Part shown: positions 1-5,836 of the stretch, piece after piece
Position numbering within the stretch: the stretch's first letter is position 1
How the letters are laid out: each line of letters starts with the position of its first letter
Assembly: GCA_015485455.1 (NCBI GenBank)
Contig: WFTN01000457.1
Location: 1 to 5,836 of the forward strand
Length of the DNA: 5,836 nucleotides
Direction of reading: 5' to 3'
Source: Planctomycetota bacterium
GTDB taxonomy: Bacteria; Planctomycetota; GCA-002687715; DRQF01
The notes under the pieces: model-generated
Told to the model about the DNA's origin: nothing
The model's database searches: none
Seen by the model: the letters and a program-made list of their open reading frames with translations, nothing else
Made by a program: the position numbers and the translations under genes

Positions 1-804
1 GCCTTCTCCAAACGCATGGCCAAACCCTTTGTCGACGTTAACTGTGCGGCCATTCCCAGCGAATTGATCGAAAGCGAACTCTTCGGACATGAAAAAGGCG
101 CCTTCACCGGGGCAGATCAACAAAAAAAGGGACGTTTTGAAGAGGCCCACGGAGGTACACTTTTCTTGGACGAAATTGGCGATATGTCCATGGAAGCCCA
201 AGCCAAAATGCTGCGAGTCTTGGAAACGAATGAAGTCCAAAGAGTCGGAAGCAGTGAGTCCTTAGAAGTGGATGTCCGCGTCATCGCTGCTACCAACAAG
301 AATTTAGAAGAAGAGGTCTCCGAGGGCCGTTTCCGGGAAGACCTTCTCTTTCGCCTCAACGTCATCCCCATCCACCTTCCACCCCTTCGAGAACGCCCCG
401 AAGATATTGCCCTCTTATTAGAGAAATTCACCGTCGAAATTTGCCATAAATACGACCTGGAAGCCAAGAAGTTTAGTCCAGAAGCTTTGGACCACATGCG
501 CAGACTGCAATGGCCAGGGAACATTCGCGAACTCCGAAACTTCAGCGAGCGGGCCGTGCTTCTCTCTCACGATCAAGAGATCTCCTTGGAAGACTTGGGA
601 AACCTGACGACTAAAGCCTCAGCCGTCTTCAGCGAGAGCATCTTTGCCATCAGCACCTTCGAAGAGTTTAAGGCGACGAGCGAAAGGCTCTACCTACAAA
701 AGAAACTCGAAGAGAACGACTGGAACATCAAACGCACATCTGAATCCTTAGGTATGCAGCGCAGCAATTTGTACAAGAAAATCGATCGTTACAATCTGAA
801 ATGA
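1..804 (+). CDS. Sigma-54-dependent transcriptional activator (NtrC/NtrX type), 5'-truncated by window edge
   Basis: This is the C-terminal part of a bacterial enhancer-binding protein, an AAA+ ATPase that remodels sigma-54 RNA polymerase. The frame is open from base 1; the first in-window ATG (16) is internal, because the Walker A loop that normally lies about 20 residues before [11 protein letters not shown] is off the left edge. Numbering from that ATG, I see the sigma-54 contact loop GAFTGA (28-33), Walker B GGTLFLDE (46-53), sensor I AATN (91-94), the arginine-finger segment FREDLLFRL (106-114) and sensor [10 protein letters not shown] (166-173). A Fis-type helix-turn-helix follows at about 236-260 ([20 protein letters not shown]). 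All key residues visible are intact, so it should be an active ATPase activator. The linker [17 protein letters not shown] before the helix-turn-helix recalls NtrX/AtoC-like response regulators, so a receiver or sensory domain probably lies upstream. The stop overlaps the next gene's start. Family assignment is firm; subfamily and target genes are unknown. Confidence 0.96.
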   Translation, partial: AFSKRMAKPFVDVNCAAIPSELIESELFGHEKGAFTGADQQKKGRFEEAHGGTLFLDEIGDMSMEAQAKMLRVLETNEVQRVGSSESLEVDVRVIAATNKNLEEEVSEGRFREDLLFRLNVIPIHLPPLRERPEDIALLLEKFTVEICHKYDLEAKKFSPEALDHMRRLQWPGNIRELRNFSERAVLLSHDQEISLEDLGNLTTKASAVFSESIFAISTFEEFKATSERLYLQKKLEENDWNIKRTSESLGMQRSNLYKKIDRYNLK

Positions 805-1439
805 ATAGCATGAAACACACGCGAATCATCGCCTCCATTGCACTAGTTTTCTTCTTGCTTGGCTGTGCAGGTCATTCCGCGCAAGAAGAAAAAGAGTCCC
901 TTCCGACCATCAAGTCCAGTCCTTTGGGAATTGATCAACCAGACCCAGAGTTCTTGGCCAGATCAGCAATTGGGCGCTACCGAAAAGGGGACATTTGGGG
1001 ATTCCTCTCTCACTTCGGTTTCCTAAACGAAACCACCAACGAGTACTTCACTCCAGTGCGCGAGAAGTCCGACCCCTTCTATGGCGTGACCATGGACGAG
1101 CTCCGCAGCTTAGCCCAAACGCTTTTCCCATTGATCAACTCAAAGGGCAGCCACATCACCTATGGCAAGCCGAAGACCGTTCGCAACCGCCCCCTCACCG
1201 TCAACGTCCCATTCACAGTGACCTACGACTTTAGCAGCCTCGTCGAGGCGGAGAAAAAAGCCATTTTGTATGAGGTCAACACGGCTTTAGCGAGCCAAGG
1301 CCAACCCCACATTACTTTCAGCCAGTATGTTGAGAAGATTCAATCGATGCCCAGTGAATCCCACCACCGCTTCATCTACCGCCAAAGAAAATGGTACATC
1401 GATGGAGCAAACTGGCGGCCATACCGCGCCAAGCAATAA
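801..1439 (+). CDS. Small outer-envelope lipoprotein of unknown function
   Basis: This 212-residue protein has a classical lipoprotein signal peptide: charged N-terminus (KHTR), hydrophobic core (residues 9-20) and lipobox LLGC with the lipidated cysteine at 22. The residues after it ([11 protein letters not shown]) contain no aspartate at +2, so under the usual rule outer-membrane sorting is plausible. The mature part is about 190 residues. It has a helical start ([17 protein letters not shown]), an apparent beta-rich middle (residues about 110-140) and a C-terminal stretch ending in [15 protein letters not shown]. This layout, with a terminal strand of 'KWYIDG' type, resembles NTF2/SnoaL-like lipoproteins, but I cannot name a family. 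The ATG at 801 overlaps the TGA of the activator gene (ATGA), which suggests translational coupling. A second in-frame ATG at 810 gives an equally good signal peptide. Neither start has a clear Shine-Dalgarno sequence, which fits coupling. Being real and being a lipoprotein are well supported; the role is not. Confidence 0.88.
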   Translation: MNSMKHTRIIASIALVFFLLGCAGHSAQEEKESLPTIKSSPLGIDQPDPEFLARSAIGRYRKGDIWGFLSHFGFLNETTNEYFTPVREKSDPFYGVTMDELRSLAQTLFPLINSKGSHITYGKPKTVRNRPLTVNVPFTVTYDFSSLVEAEKKAILYEVNTALASQGQPHITFSQYVEKIQSMPSESHHRFIYRQRKWYIDGANWRPYRAKQ

Positions 1440-1587
1440 TCGGCATGGCGAGGCACATTTCGTGGTTAAGAGAGGTTCTCTTGGTTGGCGAGATCAGCCT
1501 TAAGCTCCACCGTCAGTTCGGCGAGGTCGTCTTGATCTCATTGGCGCCACCCCTCGGGGTTGGGTACCAAGAGAAAAGGCATGGGCG
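1440..1587. other. Convergent intergenic gap with small inverted repeats
   Basis: This 148-bp gap separates two genes that converge on it. By eye it holds three inverted repeats. AAGAGA/TCTCTT with a 3-base loop lies at 1468-1482. GAGATCA (1490-1496) pairs with TGATCTC (1533-1539). CCACCC pairs with GGGTTGG, with one bulged base, around 1547-1563. None is followed by a T-run on either strand, so a classical Rho-independent terminator is not demonstrated. No convincing coding frame is present. Confidence 0.6.
1547..1563 (-). terminator. Possible GC-rich hairpin terminator without T-tract
   Basis: On the minus strand this sits about 25 nt after the stop of the acidic-protein gene. It can form a stem of about 6 bp (CCA-ACCC with GGGT-GG, one bulged A) around a CGAG loop. 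It lacks a downstream U-run, so it is at best a weak or Rho-assisted terminator, or an RNA 3'-end stabilising structure. On the plus strand the same hairpin is over 100 nt after the lipoprotein stop. Confidence 0.25.
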
Positions 1588-2565
1588 TTAGGCCCAGAAC
1601 TCTGGTTCGCTCACATACCAAACACCACGCTTGCCAATGAGGGCTGGATCTTCGGGAGCGATCTCTTCCGTAACGTCTTCCGGGAATAGACGGTAAATTT
1701 GCTGAACACGGGCCAATAGAGCGTCGGGGAATTTCTCTGTGACTCGAGCTTGTGCTAGCTCAAGCGCATCAGCAAAACTTGTGGCAGAAACCCCAAAGCC
1801 AAAAAAGCCCAAACGTGCGTCGGTGCCAGTTTCAAAGCTGAGGTCGTGCTCCACATGAACCCAAAATGGGGTCAATGTACCCTTGGGTACGCCCTCGTCA
1901 ATATTGACTGGAATCATGCCCAAGCTCTCGACCAAAGAGAACTTGATGTCGTATTCATCCATCAGAGCTTTGTCATCAACTAAGAGAATATCACGATGCT
2001 GATGTTCAAAGTTCTCGATGCAAGGGATGTCGGTGATCTGAGTCAGACCCAACTGAGCAATCAAGCCTTCAACCTCTTCCCGTTTCTTCAGCCCACAAGC
2101 GACATAGATCGTGCCGTGTTCCTCGATGAAGACTTCAATCGCTGGTTCTGGGGCGATAGCTCCGAAGCCACAACGTCCAGCTTCAACAAGATACTCGCCG
2201 TAGGTATTCCATGCCTGTAACAGACGACTGGTTTCCACAGGTTCCGAAGAACGATAGGTGTCCGAATCCCGATAGGCGTCGAAGGAGAGTTCTTCAAAAA
2301 GCGCGTAGGATTCCTCTGGCAAAAGAGTCTCCAGCAACTGCTCCATGACTCCAGCGACGCGTTCATTGGAGAGCAAGATACGATATTCGTACTGGTCATC
2401 CACGAGCTCATCACCAACGACGAAACGTGAATCGTAACCTTGAGACAACGTCACATTCTCACCACAGGGGTAGACACCTATAGGACAACTGACGTCACCG
2501 AACGTCTGGCGCCCAAGGGTGCTCCGGATTTTGTACGGAGCTTGTACCAGTGGGGAGTTGGACAT
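1588..2565 (-). CDS. Highly acidic 325-residue protein of unknown function
   Basis: I do not recognise this protein. It is complete: ATG at 2565, TAA at 1588-1590, with GAGAG eight bases before the start. It has no signal peptide and no membrane segment, so it should be cytoplasmic. By hand count it has about 57 Asp/Glu against about 24 Lys/Arg, giving a strong net negative charge. Visible pieces are an N-terminal part with a C-x6-C pair (C27, C34; CPIGVYPC) and a helical, acidic segment about 66-130. An alternating strand/helix unit follows at about 143-178 (EVFIEEHGTIYVACGLKKRE, then a helix). The C-terminal unit, about 233-290, has strands, a glycine/phenylalanine turn (LGFFGFGVS) and a long helix ADALELAQARV. 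The end is rich in Trp and acidic residues. The strand-helix units could be small ferredoxin-like or ACT-like folds, but that is a guess. It has its own promoter and is separated by 408 bp from the upstream same-strand genes, so it is probably transcribed alone. Coding status is secure from length and composition; function is unknown. Confidence 0.88.
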   Translation of the reverse strand: MSNSPLVQAPYKIRSTLGRQTFGDVSCPIGVYPCGENVTLSQGYDSRFVVGDELVDDQYEYRILLSNERVAGVMEQLLETLLPEESYALFEELSFDAYRDSDTYRSSEPVETSRLLQAWNTYGEYLVEAGRCGFGAIAPEPAIEVFIEEHGTIYVACGLKKREEVEGLIAQLGLTQITDIPCIENFEHQHRDILLVDDKALMDEYDIKFSLVESLGMIPVNIDEGVPKGTLTPFWVHVEHDLSFETGTDARLGFFGFGVSATSFADALELAQARVTEKFPDALLARVQQIYRLFPEDVTEEIAPEDPALIGKRGVWYVSEPEFWA

Positions 2566-2573
2566 TGAGTCAT

Positions 2574-2578
2574 CTCTC
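2574..2578 (-). promoter_or_regulatory. Ribosome binding site for the acidic-protein gene
   Basis: GAGAG on the minus strand ends eight bases before the ATG at 2565. This supports that start. An out-of-frame ATG lies between the two (2573-2571) but has much poorer spacing. Confidence 0.6.
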
Positions 2579-2639
2579 TTTTGTTTCAGGGTTTCCCAGA
2601 ATGCGCTGACCCAGCGGGATACCTCGCAGGTCGATGAGC

Positions 2640-2667
2640 ATTATATACTTGGCCCAGGACCTAACAA
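2640..2667 (-). promoter_or_regulatory. Sigma-70-type promoter for the acidic-protein gene
   Basis: On the minus strand a perfect TATAAT (2645-2640) lies 16 bp after TTGTTA (2667-2662; four of six bases match TTGACA). Transcription would begin near 2633, giving a 5' leader of roughly 68 nt before the ATG at 2565. The spacer contains the near-palindrome GGTCC-T-GGGCC (2661-2651), which could be a repressor site or chance. It is not of the sigma-54 (-24/-12) type, so the activator encoded at the left is not expected to act here directly. Confidence 0.6.
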
Positions 2668-2948
2668 GCCATCTCCAAAAGCGGACATCGTGCGTAAATG
2701 GCTCTCAATCATCACCTCGGAGAGCATTCAGAGTCAGAAGACCTTACCAATAACGATGTTCTGGCTGGCGGCGCATCATTTAGTCGGAGGTTCGCTTTGA
2801 GACGGGAAAGTGAGTGTCACCCCGGAAGTTGTCCCAGAGACAAATGGCCAAAGCTTGAGGCTGGGATTGGGGGCCTGTTGGAAGGTTACGATGCGCAAGG
2901 ACTTAGAAAAGACCCCACACACAGGTTTTGAGAGAAGAAACGAGAAGC

Positions 2949-2956
2949 AAAAAAAA
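2949..2956 (-). terminator. T-run after the GTPase-like gene, stem not evident
   Basis: Eight consecutive T on the minus strand begin 17 nt after the stop codon at 2974. The bases between (GCTCGGAATCGGAACAA) do not form a clear stem. This may be a weak terminator or only a low-complexity run. Confidence 0.25.
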
Positions 2957-2973
2957 TTGTTCCGATTCCGAGC

Positions 2974-3783
2974 TCAGAGGGACATAGAGACAAAAATTGC
3001 GGCGCCTATGGTGCAAACAAGAGCAACAAGCAACAAAAGGCGCGTTCTCCTGATGTTTGCCCTGGGGTGATCATTTGTTTTGGAGATCAAGCGCACGTCC
3101 CCAGCCAAGGGGTCATGAGACGGTACCACTCGCGGGTCAACTGGGACACACTCATAGACCCGGTCGCGAATCTTGATATGGCCTTCCAAGCCCCGGCTCT
3201 CAAGTTCTTTCTCGTATGCTCGATAGTTGCTCAAGACCTGCGCCTTGGCAGCATCTAAGACATCAATTGGCCTTTTCTCTGACTTGCCCACCCGGTGCAA
3301 TTCGGGCACCCACTTCGACTTGCGGTGGACAAACAGGGGCCTCCGATCTTGAGAGGCATCATCGTAGGTCTGCACCAATATGGGTAGCTCTTCTGGCTTT
3401 CGAGAGAGGCTCTCCAGAAGCTGAAGAAGCTCAGCATAGTGAGTGGGCACAGCCTGGACATCTGGGTCTCGGTCATCCAAATAGATGATGGCATCCGCTG
3501 AACGATAAATAAGAACATCATTCGCTGAAGTGTGGAGTTCCCCGGGCCTCGCCATAACGTCGATAACGACCTTCATGCCGAATAGACCATCCTGCTCATC
3601 CAATGGCCATCGAAAACCAACAATGCGGTCACCACCGGCGTGGATCACTGTGAGGTCCTCCACCCCATCATTTACCAAGTCATCGTGCAAGGAACGAATC
3701 GTGGCAAATTTCGTCGATTTCTGATGCCCAGAAAGGATGATCCGAAAGACAATTTCTTGTCTGTCTACTTTGATTTCGACCAT
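2974..3783 (-). CDS. Degenerate MglA/Ras-like small GTPase domain with C-terminal membrane anchor
   Basis: Residues about 8-187 of this 269-residue protein follow the MglA (bacterial Ras-like GTPase) pattern. EIVFRIILSGHQKSTKF takes the place of KIVYYGPGLxGKTT, GDRIVGFRWPL the place of TDRTLFFDFLPL, and VIDVMARPGELHTSANDVLI the place of the switch II TVPGQVFYxATRKLV segment. Next come RSADAIIYLDDRD for the 'GVDGVVFVADS' strand, ELPILVQTYDD for the 'PxVxQYNKRD' strand, and IDVLDAAKAQVLSNY for the last helix. Nucleotide-binding residues are largely lost. The P-loop keeps G19, S23 and K25 but lacks its second glycine (T24) and the Thr/Ser after the lysine (F26). The switch II glutamine is E82, and NKxD is absent (TYDD, 139-142). 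I infer a pseudo-GTPase. A linker of about 60 residues leads to arginines (IRRTR) and a terminal hydrophobic helix (about 248-269), implying a tail-anchored protein with the domain in the cytoplasm. It starts six bases after the upstream gene's stop, so the two are one operon. The fold call is by eye. Confidence 0.8.
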   Translation of the reverse strand: MVEIKVDRQEIVFRIILSGHQKSTKFATIRSLHDDLVNDGVEDLTVIHAGGDRIVGFRWPLDEQDGLFGMKVVIDVMARPGELHTSANDVLIYRSADAIIYLDDRDPDVQAVPTHYAELLQLLESLSRKPEELPILVQTYDDASQDRRPLFVHRKSKWVPELHRVGKSEKRPIDVLDAAKAQVLSNYRAYEKELESRGLEGHIKIRDRVYECVPVDPRVVPSHDPLAGDVRLISKTNDHPRANIRRTRLLLLVALVCTIGAAIFVSMSL

Positions 3784-3789
3784 GTTTCT

Positions 3790-5836
3790 TCAGTCCCGGT
3801 AGATTTCAATTGCACCATGGACATCCCGACAAGCCAAGATGATCCGGCCGCTATACGAGAATGGGATCGACCGGGATCCGGTCTCCGGTCTGAGTGCATA
3901 GCGTAATGTATCCGTGCCGCCGTCGATCAAGATTTGGCTAGCATCTTTCATCTCCACCAGGAACTTCCGGTTTGACAAAGGGAAGATGTGCCCAGTTGTA
4001 TTGCTGAGAACCTTGCGCCAGCCTTTTCCAAGTACACGCTTACGAAGCTGTTGGTCTAACTCCAAGACTCCCCCTTCTCTGAGGGTGCAAAGAACATACC
4101 CGCCGGATTCCACCGGATCTCCAACAAAACGCAAACTCTGATCGAGAGGTTCAGACCTCAGAAGATCCAGAGACACTTTTCCTAGTTGATTCCGACGATC
4201 ACGAATCAACAGGGAGGACCCTGCCAGACAAGGAACACCAACGAAGTTCCCAGATTTCTTCCCACGGATTTGCCTAGCCTCGGCATCAATTCTCAATAGG
4301 CTCCCGGCTTCGTCAACCGCATAGAGCAGGCCACCAAGTTTTCTTAGATGAACAATCGGCGAGTCAAGTTGAATCCTCTCTGATATTTTCTTCCCCCTCG
4401 CATCCAAAAACAGAACCTTCGGCTCACCATCATGAGTCACCACAACGAAGATCCCATTCATCTCCACCATGCCGCGAACGGAGTCAAGGGAGACTCGTGT
4501 CTTCCAATGAGGCATCACCCGGGGGTTCTTAGACAGAAAGAAGACCTGCCCCTCCGTCGTTGCGTAAGCTGAGCCCTTGTCAGTAACAACAAGGGGCGTT
4601 GAAGGTGTGACAAAGGACTTGGGTGCTAACCTCCGTGGTGGTGCCCCTAAAGTCGAGCTTCGATAAATCACACCATTACCGGCCAAGTAAATCACCTCAG
4701 GGCCGCGTAACTTGACGTCGACCACGCGATCGCCGATTTCTCGCCTCTCTGCTGGCAGTTTCTCCAAGATGGCATCCGTACGGAACGCACTCTTGGCCCA
4801 GTGGATCATCCGCCTTTGACTTCTGAATCCTGGACGAGAAATATCAAGATCAATCGTAGGGGAATCAGCGGTCAAAATTGGTCGCGCAACCCCTCGGCTA
4901 TCATGGCCCGCACCATCCGAATATTTTGCATCAGCGGGGGCAGCTCGCACTTCGAATGGCACACGAAGGGCGGCCATGGCTTCAGCAGAAACTACAACCA
5001 CAGATTGGGCGCTCAAGTTATCTTGACTCTTGGGGAAAAAGTTCTTTCTGGCCTCATCATAGGCCCGTCGGTTCTCACCCTGGCGAAGAAGCTCTTCGAT
5101 TGTCGACAGGGATTTTTCTTCACGAGCCAAATAGTTTTCGATTTCCTTGATACGAGCAGAAAGATTGCGGGGGGGCAAATCACCCCAGGCTTGTTGGGAT
5201 GAACTCCTGAGCTCGGCCACCGCCTTGTGATACGAGACGAGAGCGCGTTTGAAATCACCGACAACGAGGTGGCTACGAGCCACATCCATATGATTCTCAG
5301 CCATTTTGAGGCTAGCTCGCCCATCCTCTCGTTTCTTACTCGCCACCGCTTGAACTTGCAGACGCGCCCTTTGGACATTCCCTTCCGCCCGCTTACGAAG
5401 CACTCTGGCTTCTTTGGCAGCAAACGTGAGAGGGAAGCCACTTTCGATTGCAGCATAGCGTTGGGCTTGTGCCGACCAACCTTCCCCGGTTATGGCATCT
5501 GACTCGGCTTGCCGGGCTTGATCAAATACGGCCTCCGCTGTGTTGTGATAATAGAGGTAAGCAATACCCGAACCGACTATCACCAGGCAGGTCAAGAAGA
5601 AGGCCACGCCCGCGACTTTGCGCCGCTGTCTCTTGGAGAGCTGACGGCGAATGTCTGCCATTTTCCCTTGGCAAATGTCCTTGGTGACAGAGTCGAAGCT
5701 GACCACCAATTTGTAAGCACTTAAGGCACCTTCCAAGTCGCCTTGAGCATGCATGCGGGAAGCCAAGCGCATGTAGGTCTCGATAGCCTCATTCACTTGG
5801 CCACTCTTGGCCAAGATCCTTGCCTCCAAATAAGAC
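3790..5836 (-). CDS. Large membrane protein: TPR-like, transmembrane helix, helical stalk, PEGA-like and beta-propeller-like regions (5'-truncated)
   Basis: The frame is open to the right edge; the TTG at 5829 is probably internal, since the preceding in-window codons (S-Y) continue a TPR-like helix. Numbering from that TTG, residues 1-48 look like a TPR pair (SGQVNEAIETYMRLA; GDLEGALSAYKLV). A basic stretch (61-71) precedes one membrane helix (about 72-93). By the positive-inside rule the TPR part is cytoplasmic and the rest is outside. Residues about 100-265 are charged, alanine-rich helices, including a TPR-like GDFKRALVSYHKAV (191-204), likely a coiled coil or stalk. Residues about 290-340 resemble a PEGA domain (FEVRAAPADAKYSDGAG, then ISRPGFRSQRR). 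Residues about 365-679 show irregular 40-residue units of short strands such as GSAYATTEGQVFFL, GGLLYAVDEAGSLLRID, GGYVLCTLREGGVLELD and GRIILACRDVHGAIEIY, like a PQQ/WD-type propeller. No catalytic motif is visible. The N-terminal remainder could hold more TPRs or another cytoplasmic domain. It is followed after six bases by the GTPase-like gene, its probable partner. Confidence 0.85.
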   Translation of the reverse strand, partial: SYLEARILAKSGQVNEAIETYMRLASRMHAQGDLEGALSAYKLVVSFDSVTKDICQGKMADIRRQLSKRQRRKVAGVAFFLTCLVIVGSGIAYLYYHNTAEAVFDQARQAESDAITGEGWSAQAQRYAAIESGFPLTFAAKEARVLRKRAEGNVQRARLQVQAVASKKREDGRASLKMAENHMDVARSHLVVGDFKRALVSYHKAVAELRSSSQQAWGDLPPRNLSARIKEIENYLAREEKSLSTIEELLRQGENRRAYDEARKNFFPKSQDNLSAQSVVVVSAEAMAALRVPFEVRAAPADAKYSDGAGHDSRGVARPILTADSPTIDLDISRPGFRSQRRMIHWAKSAFRTDAILEKLPAERREIGDRVVDVKLRGPEVIYLAGNGVIYRSSTLGAPPRRLAPKSFVTPSTPLVVTDKGSAYATTEGQVFFLSKNPRVMPHWKTRVSLDSVRGMVEMNGIFVVVTHDGEPKVLFLDARGKKISERIQLDSPIVHLRKLGGLLYAVDEAGSLLRIDAEARQIRGKKSGNFVGVPCLAGSSLLIRDRRNQLGKVSLDLLRSEPLDQSLRFVGDPVESGGYVLCTLREGGVLELDQQLRKRVLGKGWRKVLSNTTGHIFPLSNRKFLVEMKDASQILIDGGTDTLRYALRPETGSRSIPFSYSGRIILACRDVHGAIEIYRD

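Larger units (their letters stand above)
2566..2973. other. 408-bp intergenic region
   Basis: This lies between the degenerate GTPase gene and the acidic-protein gene, both on the minus strand. It holds the promoter at 2640-2667 and the ribosome binding site next to the ATG. It also has a possible hairpin GCTCTC/GAGAGC at 2701-2725 (6-bp stem, 13-base loop) and a run of eight T on the minus strand at 2956-2949, just after the GTPase-like stop. Open frames in this stretch on both strands are short, lack ribosome binding sites and have no recognisable motifs. I see no tRNA, known riboswitch or repeat array. The length is larger than a simple promoter needs. Confidence 0.6.

Noticed and set aside
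1442..1584. GGCATGG direct repeat at 1442-1448 and 1578-1584 flanking the convergent gap
   Set aside because: Seven bases is too short to indicate a target-site duplication, and there is no mobile-element content between the copies.
1391..1591. Plus-strand 66-codon frame across the end of the lipoprotein gene and the convergent gap
   Set aside because: It begins inside the lipoprotein gene in another frame without a ribosome binding site, and covers the inverted repeats rather than protein-like sequence.
2641..2727. Minus-strand 28-codon ATG frame overlapping the promoter of the acidic-protein gene
   Set aside because: It has no ribosome binding site and lies mostly upstream of the expected transcription start, so it is unlikely to be a leader peptide for that gene.
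2776..2922. Minus-strand 48-codon frame from GTG (2922) to TGA (2776) in the large gap, with fairly gene-like third-position use
   Set aside because: It has no Shine-Dalgarno sequence and a non-ATG start. The frame is simply open from upstream, the product is rich in Pro/Ser/Thr, and it has no recognisable motif. It could be a decayed gene remnant but cannot be supported.
2566..2973. Search for a sigma-54 (-24/-12) promoter linked to the activator at the left
   Set aside because: No GG-N10-GC element with the surrounding consensus was found on the minus strand of the gap; the TATAAT-type promoter explains expression better.
2519..3070. Plus-strand open frames of 77-93 codons spanning the gap and adjoining gene ends
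   Set aside because: They overlap each other and the real minus-strand genes, lack ribosome binding sites and show no domain-like sequence.
4801..5202. Plus-strand 133-codon frame inside the large membrane protein gene
   Set aside because: It is antisense to a well-supported coding frame with clear helical domain structure; its translation shows no family features.

Overview
The window looks like a bacterial chromosome fragment of medium G+C from a diderm (Gram-negative-type) organism. The evidence is a sigma-54 enhancer-binding activator, a lipoprotein signal peptide, and a membrane protein with a large domain on the far side of the membrane. An MglA-type small GTPase-like protein next to a large TPR/coiled-coil/propeller membrane protein is reminiscent of Planctomycetota, Myxococcota/Bdellovibrionota or related deep lineages. 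No marker in the window fixes the phylum, so this is inference only.

Layout. Positions 1-1439 (+ strand) hold the 3' part of an NtrC/NtrX-type sigma-54-dependent regulator, whose start lies before the window. Its stop codon overlaps (ATGA) the start of a small lipoprotein gene of unknown function. Positions 1440-1587 are a convergent intergenic gap with several small inverted repeats but no convincing intrinsic terminator. Positions 1588-2565 (- strand) encode a very acidic 325-residue protein that I do not recognise. Positions 2566-2973 are a 408-bp gap that carries a good sigma-70-type promoter (TTGTTA, 16 bp, TATAAT) and a ribosome binding site for the acidic protein. The upstream part of the gap has only weak structure. 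Positions 2974-5836 (- strand) hold two genes of one transcription unit. The first is a large membrane protein running off the right edge: TPR-like, then a membrane helix, a charged helical region, a PEGA-like segment and a beta-propeller-like C-terminus. Six bases after it comes a 269-residue protein that aligns well by eye with MglA/Ras-like GTPases, has lost the residues needed for nucleotide binding, and ends in a membrane helix.

How they may work together. The two right-hand genes are closely spaced and both products should sit in the inner membrane. The likely topology puts the TPR part and the degenerate GTPase fold in the cytoplasm and the helical/propeller part outside. A membrane complex using a non-catalytic MglA-like domain as a docking module is the most interesting reading, but it is inference. 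The regulator and lipoprotein form a separate, translationally coupled pair. No RNA genes, mobile elements, CRISPR arrays or integration sites were seen.
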